Shown piece by piece: positions 39,151 to 48,014 of a stretch of DNA of 64,000 bases. The notes beneath the pieces are model-generated. The model did not search any database and was not told the DNA's origin. It saw only the letters and a program-made list of their open reading frames with translations. Source of the DNA: Thermalbibacter longus (GTDB lineage: Bacteria > Chloroflexota > Chloroflexia > Thermomicrobiales > Thermomicrobiaceae); the NCBI RefSeq assembly GCF_023806485.1, contig NZ_JAMSLR010000008.1, forward strand, positions 62,001 through 126,000, read 5' to 3'. Each line of letters starts with the position of its first letter. Positions within the stretch are counted from its first letter, which is position 1. The position numbers and the translations under genes were made by a program.

Positions 39151-40758
39151 TCACAGCTTCTGGTATCCCGCCGGGTTCGGAGTAGGGATCCACCACTCTT
39201 CTCCCCGTACGGTCTGCACATACTCTGGCCACCGGAGATCGACGGGCGGCGGGAAGTCACGCGGCAGCAGCGGGGCGACCCACCGATCACCGCCGACGCC
39301 ACCACCGGTTCGCTCTCGGAACTCCGCTTGCGCCCGCTCAAGCGCCTCTGGATACACGATCAGGTCGAGCAGTGTCGCCGCGATGACCTTGCCCGCCACG
39401 AACATGCCCGGGTCGATCACCTCCGGCCTACCACCGAGCGCATTGTATGTCCAGGCTGGGTAGGCATAATTCGGGCTGGGCGGCCTCAACCACGGGCGCG
39501 CAGTGAACAGCCGCACAGTGGGCGCGTGCCAGGTGTACTCTACATAGTCGTCCGATGTGAAGTTCTGCTGCCATTCTGGTAGCGCCGACCGTAACCGAGC
39601 TTCGTACTCTGTGGGCGGAACCAGCCGCTCGATGTCTTCGTTGAACGGCTCTTCCATCGGCGAGAGACCGAGGTTGCGCTGTATCTCCCGCGCGAACTCG
39701 CGTGCCGCCTCGCTGTATCGCGGTGGGCCGACGAGCTCGAGATTGGCGTAGGTCAGTTCTGCCATGGCCCGGTTCGGCAGGCCTACGCGCGTCTTCGTCA
39801 CCCAGCGCACCGAGACCTGGCAACCCGTCGCCTCGGCCGCCTGCTTCGCGTTGTTGGCCAGCACCCGGTAGATCTGCTCCTGGATGCCGAGCGTCGGCGA
39901 CCGCCAGGCATACTGGATCTGCGCGAAGCGCGGCGGCAGGTTGTCGGCCGTCGCGTCACCGGCCGCCAGCACGAACTCGTTGAGAGTCCAGGAGCCAGTG
40001 TGTGGGAACATCGCCTCTTTGGTGTACTTGGTCATCGTGTACATCAAGCATAGAGCATCGATCGCGCCCGGACAGCGCGCCGCCGCGTGGGAACCGCCGA
40101 CCCCCGGGAACAGGCTTCGGTCGATCCACTTCTCAGGTTCCGCACATTCGAACGTGAATACACAGCTCCAATAGGACCCGCAGTGGGTATCCCAAGCGAC
40201 CGTGTTCGTTGCTTTCGGCTGATACGCCGGATGGTAAGCGACGAAGGCATCGAACCCGTCGTAGTAGCCCTTAGCAGCGTGCACCGGCTTGGAGCCGCAG
40301 ACCTTCTCGGCAGGCTCGCCGAAGAACCGCAGCGTGCCGCGCAGCCCGTGCCGCTCCATCGCGACCTTCGCGGCGAGCACGCCGGTGAGCGCGGCCACGC
40401 CGAGCATCGAGTGGGGATCGGTATGGCCGGCAGCCCACGGGTGCAACCCTTCCCGCGGCTTCCTGTAGGGTACAGGCTCTTGGGAGTTGCCGGGAACCGC
40501 GTCGTACTCCGCGTACGCCCCGAGAACCGGCCGCCCGGAGCCCCAGCTCGCGACGAAGGCTGTCGGCATCTCCCCTGAGCCCTCTTCGACCTCGAACCCG
40601 TGGCGGCGCAGGAGATCGACGTACGCCCTCGCCGACTTGTACTCGCGCCACGACGGCTCAGCGTAACGCCAGATCTCGAGGTCGAACTCCGAGAGCCATC
40701 CCTGGTTCTCCTCGATCCAGGCGAACGCGGTCTTCTTCGCGGCGTGCAACTCTGTCAC
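39151..40758 (-). CDS. M20-family amidohydrolase, AbgB-like (535 aa)
   Basis: The GTG at 40758 has GGAAAGG just upstream. The metal site segments are GAYAEYDAVPGN, LHPWAAGHTDPHSMLGVAALTGVLAAK and LRFFGEPAEKVCGSKPVHAAKGYYDGFDAFVAYHP, as in AbgB (p-aminobenzoyl-glutamate hydrolase subunit) and related amidases. The dimerisation lid region lies in the middle (WIDRSLFPGVGGSHAAARCPGAIDALCLMY). No AbgA partner is present. Within this import operon it probably cleaves an amide bond of the imported compound. Confidence 0.88.
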   Translation of the reverse strand: MTELHAAKKTAFAWIEENQGWLSEFDLEIWRYAEPSWREYKSARAYVDLLRRHGFEVEEGSGEMPTAFVASWGSGRPVLGAYAEYDAVPGNSQEPVPYRKPREGLHPWAAGHTDPHSMLGVAALTGVLAAKVAMERHGLRGTLRFFGEPAEKVCGSKPVHAAKGYYDGFDAFVAYHPAYQPKATNTVAWDTHCGSYWSCVFTFECAEPEKWIDRSLFPGVGGSHAAARCPGAIDALCLMYTMTKYTKEAMFPHTGSWTLNEFVLAAGDATADNLPPRFAQIQYAWRSPTLGIQEQIYRVLANNAKQAAEATGCQVSVRWVTKTRVGLPNRAMAELTYANLELVGPPRYSEAAREFAREIQRNLGLSPMEEPFNEDIERLVPPTEYEARLRSALPEWQQNFTSDDYVEYTWHAPTVRLFTARPWLRPPSPNYAYPAWTYNALGGRPEVIDPGMFVAGKVIAATLLDLIVYPEALERAQAEFRERTGGGVGGDRWVAPLLPRDFPPPVDLRWPEYVQTVRGEEWWIPTPNPAGYQKL

Positions 40759-40847
40759 TGGCCTTTCCTTCCCCACTCCACTGCCCTAGACTCTGGTTAC
40801 CTGAGCCACGCGACCTGTCACAAGCGCGAGCGCGCCAAGCCAGCCCA

Positions 40848-42095
40848 TCACGCCTCCAGCTCGAGCCCCTCCGGCGAGTAGTAATGCGTATATTGCCAGA
40901 CCGCGGCCGCAACGAGGTCGTCCTCGGAGAGCTGGCGGCTGAAGCGTCCTGGCGAGAGGGCTCGGATGTCCAGCGAAGGCTCGCCGTGGACGATCCACTC
41001 GGCTAGCAGCCGGCCCAGCGCGGGCGAGAACGAGAACCCGCTGCCGTTGCAACCGGTGAGGGTCCACAGCCCGCGCACGCCCGGCACTGGGCCCACCAGA
41101 AATAGCCCGTCCGCCGTCATGGTGAACAGCCCGCCGCGGTGCTCCTGCACCCCGACCCGCCGAAGGTCGGGAACCGTACGCTCGACCTGGCCGGTCAGTC
41201 GCTCCAGCACCGCGAAATCCAGCGGCACATCGTCCATCGAGAACGACTCATCCCGCCCGGCCGGATCCAGCGGAAGCGGGTCGCTCTCGAATCCGCCCAG
41301 CATGATCCCTCCCCGGGCCGGCCGGACGTAGACCGCCACGTCGATGATCCGCGCGATCGGGTACGATGGCTGCATGCCGAGTACTGGATCAGTTATGTAG
41401 AGTTGATGTCGCATCGGAACGATGGGGACTTCAGCCCCAGCCAACCGACCGACCTCCCGTGCCCAGGCGCCCGCTGCATCGACAACGACCGGCGCGGCGA
41501 TCTTCCCGCTGGGGGTCACGACGCCGGCCACCTCCCCAGCGCGCACGCGAATCCCCGTCACCGGCACATGTCCGCAGACCGCGGCTCCGCGCTTCGCCGC
41601 CCCCTCCTGGTAGGCCTCGAGGAGGCTCGCTGGTTCCTCGATGTAGACGTCTCCGGGAATCCAGCACGCGGCGCGGATTTCATCGGGCTCCACGTAGGGC
41701 GCGAGGCGGCACACCTCGGTGGCGGCGACCAGCTCCAGTTCGACGCCCCAGCGGCGCGACTGCTCGGCCTCGCGCAGAATCAAGGCCGCGTGCGCCTCCG
41801 TGCGGGCGATGAGCAGGCTCCCCGAGCGTTCGACCGGCAACGGCGCCCCGGTCTCCTCACTGAAGCCGAGCACGGTGTCGATCGCTAGCCGGGCTAGTCT
41901 CGTCCGGAGTTCATCCCCTTGGATCAGCTTGAACAGGCCCGCCGCTCGGGGTGAGGTCTGCGAGCGCGGCGCATAGCGGTCCAGTACCACGACACGACCA
42001 GCGCCCTCGCGTGCGAGGAAATAGGCCGTGCTCAGGCCGAAGGCTCCGGCTCCGATCACCACGACATCAGCTTGGCTCGGCACCCGGCCACCCAT
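40848..42095 (-). CDS. FAD-dependent amine/glycine oxidase-like enzyme (415 aa)
   Basis: GGAGGT four bases before the ATG sets the start. The Rossmann motif is ADVVVIGAGAFGLSTAYFLAREGAG (residues 8-32). It belongs to the DAO family near the sarcosine oxidase beta subunit: VVDAAGAWAREVGRLAG, MRHQLYITDPVLGMQPSYPI and the C-terminal GLWTLTGCNGSGFSFSPALGRLLAEWI. It likely oxidises a secondary amine or N-methyl amino acid released after import. It follows potA-like by 19 bases in the same operon. Confidence 0.88.
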   Translation of the reverse strand: MGGRVPSQADVVVIGAGAFGLSTAYFLAREGAGRVVVLDRYAPRSQTSPRAAGLFKLIQGDELRTRLARLAIDTVLGFSEETGAPLPVERSGSLLIARTEAHAALILREAEQSRRWGVELELVAATEVCRLAPYVEPDEIRAACWIPGDVYIEEPASLLEAYQEGAAKRGAAVCGHVPVTGIRVRAGEVAGVVTPSGKIAAPVVVDAAGAWAREVGRLAGAEVPIVPMRHQLYITDPVLGMQPSYPIARIIDVAVYVRPARGGIMLGGFESDPLPLDPAGRDESFSMDDVPLDFAVLERLTGQVERTVPDLRRVGVQEHRGGLFTMTADGLFLVGPVPGVRGLWTLTGCNGSGFSFSPALGRLLAEWIVHGEPSLDIRALSPGRFSRQLSEDDLVAAAVWQYTHYYSPEGLELEA

Positions 42096-42114
42096 CGATA
42101 CCTCCACCATCCGG

Positions 42115-43251
42115 TCAGGCGCTTTCGCCAGAGCCATCCCGGACGATGACGGCGTCGGCGGTGCCCCAGCTCAGCCGTACCCGGTCGCCGCGACGCCAGC
42201 GCATGGTCTCCAGACGGCTCGGTTGCTTCACCGTCAACCACGAACCGTGTTCCAGGCGTACCCGGAACTTAGTCGCCTCGCCGACGTAGATGATCTCCTC
42301 GATCGTCCCCTCGACTACGTTGTCACCGGAGCCGTCGCCGATGACGATCCGCTCAGGCCGCAGGGCGACCGAAACCTGGTCGCCTGGCTGAACACTGTCC
42401 GAGACAGGAATCGAGACACGCCATCCTTCCGGTGTCACGAGGAAGAATCGCCCATCGCCAGGCTCCACCCGGCCACTCAGAAAATTCGACTCACCGATGA
42501 AGTCAGCGACGAACTGGCTCACCGGCTGCTCGTACAGCTCGCGGGGCGTGCCGACCTGTTCGATCCGGCCACCGTTCATGACCGCGATGCGATCGGACAT
42601 GGTCAGCGCCTCTTCCTGGTCGTGGGTAACGTAGATTGTCGTGGTATTGGTCGACTCCTGGATGTGTTTGATTTCGAGCTGCATCTCCTCGCGCAACTTC
42701 TTATCGAGTGCCCCGAGCGGTTCGTCCATGAGGAGAACCGGCGGGCGGAACACCAGCGCGCGCGCCAGCGCCACCCGCTGCTGCTGCCCTCCGGAGAGCT
42801 GGCGTGGAAAGCGTTCCTCGAAGCCGGGTAGCCGCACGAGCTGCAGCACCTCGCGCACGGCCTGCCGGATCTGCTCCCGCGACCACTTTCGCATCTTGAG
42901 CGGGAAAGCAATGTTCTCCGCGACGGTCATGTGTGGGAACAGCGCGTAGTTCTGGAACACCATGCCGATGTTTCGCTTGTGCGGCGGCTGGAAGGCGATA
43001 TCCTCGCCGTTGACCAGGATTTGCCCCGCGGTCGGCAGCACGAAGCCCGCGACCATCATGAGTGTGGTCGTCTTGCCGGATCCCGAGGGGCCGAGGAGCG
43101 TAATGAACTCGCCTGGCGCGATATCGAGCGTGACCTGATCGGCAGCGACGACGTCGCCATACACTTTGGTCAATCCGATCAACTCCAGCCGCGCACCGCG
43201 CTGCTCGCGTTCCCTCCTCGCCGCAGCAGGAGCTTGCTGCACTCCGGCCAT
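42115..43251 (-). CDS. ABC transporter ATP-binding protein, PotA type (378 aa)
   Basis: First gene of the operon. The start at 43251 has GGGAGCGGAG upstream. Walker [17 protein letters not shown]-loop [15 protein letters not shown], signature [15 protein letters not shown], Walker [13 protein letters not shown] and H-loop [14 protein letters not shown] are complete. The C-terminal TOBE-type OB domain is present ([38 protein letters not shown]). It energises the two permeases encoded at the end of the operon. Confidence 0.93.
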   Translation of the reverse strand: MAGVQQAPAAARREREQRGARLELIGLTKVYGDVVAADQVTLDIAPGEFITLLGPSGSGKTTTLMMVAGFVLPTAGQILVNGEDIAFQPPHKRNIGMVFQNYALFPHMTVAENIAFPLKMRKWSREQIRQAVREVLQLVRLPGFEERFPRQLSGGQQQRVALARALVFRPPVLLMDEPLGALDKKLREEMQLEIKHIQESTNTTTIYVTHDQEEALTMSDRIAVMNGGRIEQVGTPRELYEQPVSQFVADFIGESNFLSGRVEPGDGRFFLVTPEGWRVSIPVSDSVQPGDQVSVALRPERIVIGDGSGDNVVEGTIEEIIYVGEATKFRVRLEHGSWLTVKQPSRLETMRWRRGDRVRLSWGTADAVIVRDGSGESA

Positions 43252-43511
43252 CGCTCCGCTCCCTGTCTTACCCCGATCTCGCCCCACCGGCCGCCGACAC
43301 GGTGCCGGCTAGTCGGAGACACGGTCTTATGCCATCAGTTCCCAACGGCTCTACGATGCAGGGTTTGGGTATAGGAACTCCCCTGATCCAGCCCCTGCCA
43401 TGACTGATGCGACACCGCCCGCTTAGGTATAAGCTAGCCTGGCAGCGCTGCAGCCTGGCGCGACCAAGCCAGCCCTCGTCTCACGCCAGTGTCGACGTGA
43501 TTCTAGTAGTT

Positions 43512-43540
43512 ACACTAGCCGCTCTCGTGCGTTGCGTCAA
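43512..43540 (-). promoter_or_regulatory. Promoter of the Pot-type operon
   Basis: On the minus strand TTGACG (43540-43535) and TAGTGT (43517-43512) are 17 bases apart. A leader of about 250 bases follows before the ATPase start at 43251; no known riboswitch was recognised in it. Confidence 0.65.
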
Positions 43541-43564
43541 GGGTCGAGTGCGCGATCGGCACCG

Positions 43565-45361
43565 TCACGGCGCAAGCGTGCCTTCTTCCGGCGATTCTTC
43601 TGCCTCGTGTGCGAAGGGCAAGCGTTCGCGCAGCGAGATGAACGTGCGGCTGACCACAGCGCTCAATTCGCTGACCTCCTGCGACACCAGCTCGCGAATG
43701 TAGGTGTTCGTCTGCCCCATCCGCCGGAACTTCCGGTACCGTTCCCGCACCAGCTTATCCGGTGGCATCTCGATGACCTCGGCGAGCGCGCGGACGATGG
43801 CGTCCAGCAGGAGAGCGGCAGCATAGTCATGGTCGCGATGCGCTCCGCCTTCCGGCTCCGGAACGATGCCGTCCACGACTTCCAGGCGCTTCAGATCGGC
43901 AGCGGTGATCTTCAACGACTCGGCGACCTCGGGCGCGCGCGAGGCATCGCGGTAGAGGATTGCCGCCGCTCCTTCCGGCGAGATCACGCTGTAGATCGCG
44001 TTCTCCATCATGAGAACGCGGTCGGCCACCGCCAAGGAGAGTGCCCCTCCGCTTCCGCCTTCGCCAGTGATCACGGCAATTGTGGGAACCGGGAGAACGC
44101 TCATCAGCGCGAGACACTCGCTCAAGGCCATCGCGATCCCGCGCTCTTCGGCTCCCTCGCCGAGATACACCCCGGGCGTGTCGATTAAGGTGATCACCGG
44201 CAGCTTCAGGCGCGCAGCCAGTTGCATCAGGCGCATCGCCTTGCGGTAGCCCTCGGGCAGTGCCTGGCCGTTGCGCCGGGCAGGATCCCCATGCCCGCGC
44301 TCGTGCCCGATCAGGACTACCCCATGCCCCGCGATCTCCCCGAGGCCGCCTACCATAGCCGGGTCATCGCCGAAGAGCCGGTCGCCATGGAGCTCCACGA
44401 ACTGCGGGCTGATCCGCCGGATGTAGTCGAGCGTCGTCGGGCGCTCCGGATGCCTGGCAATCTGGACGACCTCCCACGCTCGCCGCCCGCTGCCGTTGGG
44501 GCCGATCGCCTGCTCCTCCCCTTTGACCGGCAGCGGCGGCCGCGCGCTCACCAGGCGCAAGACCATCGCGATCGCATCGCGCAGCCGTCGCCGGTCGACG
44601 ATCTGATCGACGAACCCGTGGCTCAGCAGGAACTCCGCGCTATGCGACTGGCTCGGCGCTTGTCCCGCTGTCTCCTTGACGACCCGCGGTCCCGCAAAGC
44701 CGATGAGTGCCCCTGGCTCCGCCAGGATGATGTCCCCCTGATTGGCGAACGAGGCATAGATGCCCCCGGTCGTCGGGTGGGTCAGGACTGAAATGTAGGG
44801 CACATTGGAGTCATGCGCTCGCTTCGCTGCTGCGGTCGTCTTGGCCATCTGAACCAGGCTGAGGATACCCTCCTGCATCCGGGCACCGCCTGAGGCGGAG
44901 ACGGTGACGATCGGGAGGCGGCGCTCGGCTGCGCGCTCGAAAGCGAGCGTGACCTTCTCCCCTACGACCGAACCCATGCTGCCCCCGAGGAAGCGGAAAT
45001 CAAGGACAGCCAGAACGACCTCGCGCCCGCGAATACGCGCCGTCCCGGTAACGACTGCCTCGCGCAGGCCGGTCTGCTCACGCGCCTGGAGGATCCGCTT
45101 GCGGTAGGGAAGGCGATCGGAGAAGACCAGTGGGTCGACCGACACGAGGTGCCGGTTGAACTCGTCGAACGTCCCTGGATCGACCAACAGCGCAATGCGC
45201 TCGTCCGCTGACAGGGGAAAGTGATGACCGCAACTCGCGCAGACCCGGTAACGCTGATACACGGGATCGGTCGTCAGGTCGGCACCGCACTGGGGGCACG
45301 TCAGCGGCTCGGCGATCGCCTGCTGAGCTGGTGGGTTCGACACCTGGCTTTTCTCGGACAT
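43565..45361 (-). CDS. accDA: Fused acetyl-CoA carboxylase carboxyltransferase beta-alpha (AccD-AccA), 598 aa
   Basis: Transfers the carboxyl group from biotin to acetyl-CoA, the committed step of fatty acid synthesis. The first half is AccD with its zinc ribbon (CPQCGAD...CASCGHHF), FRFLGGSMGSVVGEKVTLAFE and VSASGGARMQEG. The second half, from about residue 300, is AccA: DRLFGDDPAMVGGLGEIAG, MRLMQLAARLKLPVITLIDTPGVYLGEGAEERG and ITGEGGSGGALSLAVADRVLMMENAIYSVISPEG. In most bacteria these are separate genes. Biotin carboxylase and carrier genes are not in the window. Confidence 0.94.
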   Translation of the reverse strand: MSEKSQVSNPPAQQAIAEPLTCPQCGADLTTDPVYQRYRVCASCGHHFPLSADERIALLVDPGTFDEFNRHLVSVDPLVFSDRLPYRKRILQAREQTGLREAVVTGTARIRGREVVLAVLDFRFLGGSMGSVVGEKVTLAFERAAERRLPIVTVSASGGARMQEGILSLVQMAKTTAAAKRAHDSNVPYISVLTHPTTGGIYASFANQGDIILAEPGALIGFAGPRVVKETAGQAPSQSHSAEFLLSHGFVDQIVDRRRLRDAIAMVLRLVSARPPLPVKGEEQAIGPNGSGRRAWEVVQIARHPERPTTLDYIRRISPQFVELHGDRLFGDDPAMVGGLGEIAGHGVVLIGHERGHGDPARRNGQALPEGYRKAMRLMQLAARLKLPVITLIDTPGVYLGEGAEERGIAMALSECLALMSVLPVPTIAVITGEGGSGGALSLAVADRVLMMENAIYSVISPEGAAAILYRDASRAPEVAESLKITAADLKRLEVVDGIVPEPEGGAHRDHDYAAALLLDAIVRALAEVIEMPPDKLVRERYRKFRRMGQTNTYIRELVSQEVSELSAVVSRTFISLRERLPFAHEAEESPEEGTLAP

Positions 45362-45499
45362 CGAACTTATCTCCACGTTGATTGGCCTCGAAAATCCCTG
45401 CTTTGATCATAGCGCACGATCCGCAGGATACCCACGGTAATGGAGTACAATCCTCCCGGTTTTCGGGCCATCTGGCCGTTCGCCTGGAGCAACGATGGG

Positions 45500-46984
45500 G
45501 TGTTGATCGGCTTCGCTGCGATCCATCAGCGCACCAACACGTTCTCCCGAGTACCTGGGACGCTCGCACAAGATCGACTGCGCTTGCGGGCGTTCGGTAG
45601 AGAGATCCTCCAAACCTTCGCGCATACTCGATCGGTGGCGGGCAGTTTCCTCGCGTCGGCCGAACGACTCGGCATTAGAGCCGTGCCGCTGCTGGCAGTC
45701 TACGCGCGGGCCAGCGGCCCCGTACCCTCGAGCGAGCTCCAGGCGCTGATCGACCGGTTGTCCGCGCAGATTTGCGGCTACTCGAGGCCGCTCGATGGCC
45801 TGTTCCTCCATCTCTCCGGGACGATGTTGACCGACGGCGGGGTGAGCGCCGATGCCTGGCTTCTCCAGCGGCTCAGAGAAACCGTGGGCGCGAGCCTGCC
45901 GATCGCGGTCTTCCTCGATCAGGTCGCGAACGTCGATGCCGAGCTCGTCAGCGGGGCAACGATCGTGGCCGGGCCACAGCAGTGGCCGCCAGTGGATATT
46001 CCTGTCCGGGTCGCAGACCTTCTGGAACGGCTGGTCACTACCGTTGAAGGCCGAATTCGGCCGGTCACCGCCGTGCACCGTGTGCCTTTGCTCCTGCCGC
46101 TAGCCGCCCAGCGGACGGACCGAGAGCCACTGCGAGCCATCGCCGGGCACGTCCGCGAACTGGAGTCGAGATCTGGGGTAGTGGCGGTGACCTGCTTCGG
46201 CGGCTTCCCCTACGCGGACGTTCCCATGGCTGGAGCGGCGGTGGTCGTCGTCGCAGACCGCTCCCTCACGCGTGCTGAGGAGATCGCTGCGGAAGTGAGC
46301 GAACATCTCTGGGCACGCCGTAGCGAGCTGCTCGAGCCCGGCCTCAACATCGAGCAAGCAGTCCACACCGCGATGGCGACCGATCAGGGGCTGGCCGTTA
46401 TCGCTGAGCTCGGGGACGCGCCCGAGGCGGGAGGACCCGGTGAGGGAACCACCGCGCTCTGGGCACTCCTCGACCTCGGCGCAGAGGACGCCGCACTGGC
46501 CATCGTCGTGGATCCAGCCGCCGTTCAAGACGCGGTGAAGGCTGGGGTCGGCTCGGACGTCGAGCTCTCTGTCGGCGGCAAAACCGACCGCCGGCACGGG
46601 TACCCGATCGATGTGCGCGGTCGCGTCCTGCGCATTTCGGACGGCACGTATCGTCGTCGTGGCCCACTCGACAGCGGTCTGATCGAGAGCGCAGGCTCGA
46701 GCGTCGTCATCGAGGCACACGGACGCCACCACGGTCGCTTCGCGTTGATCCTGACCAGTGAACCGGTCGCGGCCAACGATCCGGGCCTGCTCCAGGCGCT
46801 GGGCGTGCCGATCGAGGAACTTCGCTGCCTCGTGCTCAAGTCGGCTGTCGAATACCTGGCAGCCTGGGAACCGGGCGCCGTGTCCGTTCTCCCGGCAGCC
46901 ACGCCGGGTATCACCACACCCGACCTGCTGTTCTTCCCCTACGAGCGCATCCCGCGCCCTATCTGGCCACTCGACCCGCTCTGA
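45500..46984 (+). CDS. M81/MlrC-like protein lacking usual metal ligands (494 aa)
   Basis: The overall fold matches the microcystinase C (MlrC) M81 family: IGFAAIHQRTNTFSRVPGT at the start, a middle MlrC_N region and a C-terminal VEAHGRHHGRFALILTSEPVAANDPGLLQALGV. The family motifs HETNTF, LHGAM and DLHAN read here HQRTNTF, LSGTM and DQVAN, so most expected metal ligands are absent. It may be a non-catalytic relative. The GTG at 45500 with GGAG ten bases upstream puts the start as in homologues; an ATG at 45440 has no site. Divergent from accDA. Confidence 0.78.
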   Translation: MLIGFAAIHQRTNTFSRVPGTLAQDRLRLRAFGREILQTFAHTRSVAGSFLASAERLGIRAVPLLAVYARASGPVPSSELQALIDRLSAQICGYSRPLDGLFLHLSGTMLTDGGVSADAWLLQRLRETVGASLPIAVFLDQVANVDAELVSGATIVAGPQQWPPVDIPVRVADLLERLVTTVEGRIRPVTAVHRVPLLLPLAAQRTDREPLRAIAGHVRELESRSGVVAVTCFGGFPYADVPMAGAAVVVVADRSLTRAEEIAAEVSEHLWARRSELLEPGLNIEQAVHTAMATDQGLAVIAELGDAPEAGGPGEGTTALWALLDLGAEDAALAIVVDPAAVQDAVKAGVGSDVELSVGGKTDRRHGYPIDVRGRVLRISDGTYRRRGPLDSGLIESAGSSVVIEAHGRHHGRFALILTSEPVAANDPGLLQALGVPIEELRCLVLKSAVEYLAAWEPGAVSVLPAATPGITTPDLLFFPYERIPRPIWPLDPL

Positions 46985-47086
46985 TGCGATGACTCGTCGT
47001 CGCGGGCTAATGGAGAGCACAACTCCCAGTACCTGGAACAGCAGGAACCGGGAGGGCCATCCACCCCGCACTGTTGCTCGGAATCC

Positions 47087-47884
47087 CTAGAGCAATCGCC
47101 TCAGATGTTCCAGCAAGGCCGCGACGCCTTCCACTCCGTCCACCAGCGCATCGGCGACCTCGACCAGTTCCGAAGGCGCCTCATCGCTACGAACACCGAT
47201 GCTCATGGCCTCGATCCGGCCCGCTGCACGCAAGCTCGCCAGCATTTGCATGGCGTCGACATCCGTCCGATCGTCGCCGAGGAATACCACCGCTCGCAAC
47301 CCGCGGCGCTCGATCAAGTCCGCGAGTGCCGTGCCCTTATTGCGGTCGATGGGAGGGCGTAGCTCGATCACCATCCGCCCTCGGGTGAGGCGCAGGCGAT
47401 GCTGCTTGGCTAGTGGCTCCAGCGCGCCGAGGAGCTGCTGCTCGACCGCTGCCGGATCATCGGTCCTCCGGAAGTGCACCGAGAGGGATAGCGCTTTCAG
47501 CTCCACCTCTACGGCCGGCGACGAAAACCGGCTCGCCAGTTCTTCCGCAATCTTTTGAATCCGCGGCACCCAGTCCAGAGCATCGGGATCGACTTGGTAG
47601 ACGCCGTGTTCCCACCGTTCCAGTCCATGGTTCCCTATGTAGACCAGGCCGTCGAGCCCGACGCGCCTGCGGACATCGTCGATGGAACGACCGGTAATGA
47701 TGGCGATCACGTCGATCTGGCCAGTCAGCGATTCGAGAACGTCTCGAATCGATGGCTCGATTCGAGCCTGATTCGCGGATGGGACGATCCGAGAGAGCGT
47801 CCCGTCGAAATCGCTGCAGAGCCCGCACGGCCTAACACGCAAGATACTGGCGGCACGGCGGGCAATAAGGTCAATCACACCCAT
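47087..47884 (-). CDS. otsB: Trehalose-6-phosphate phosphatase (265 aa)
   Basis: HAD-superfamily phosphatase making trehalose, a compatible solute. Motif I is CSDFDGTLSRI, motif II ITGRSIDDVRRRV with YIGNHGLERW, and motif IV FLGDDRTDVDAMQML. The length is typical. GGAGAGGGA just before the ATG sets the start; an ATG at 47953 would overlap the divergent MFS gene. The synthase otsA is not in the window. Confidence 0.92.
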   Translation of the reverse strand: MGVIDLIARRAASILRVRPCGLCSDFDGTLSRIVPSANQARIEPSIRDVLESLTGQIDVIAIITGRSIDDVRRRVGLDGLVYIGNHGLERWEHGVYQVDPDALDWVPRIQKIAEELASRFSSPAVEVELKALSLSVHFRRTDDPAAVEQQLLGALEPLAKQHRLRLTRGRMVIELRPPIDRNKGTALADLIERRGLRAVVFLGDDRTDVDAMQMLASLRAAGRIEAMSIGVRSDEAPSELVEVADALVDGVEGVAALLEHLRRLL

Positions 47885-48014
47885 TTCCCTCTCCAGGATC
47901 GGCCTGACCGGAACCGCCGCCTGCAAGCCTAGCAGGTCCTGACAGACAGGCATGGAGGTAATCGGTATACTAGCCGCGAAGCGGCCAGGTTGGTCGTGGA
48001 CGGCTCAGGGGGAC

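Noticed and set aside
43252-43511. Possible riboswitch in the 250-base leader of the Pot-type operon
   Set aside because: No conserved core of a known class could be recognised.
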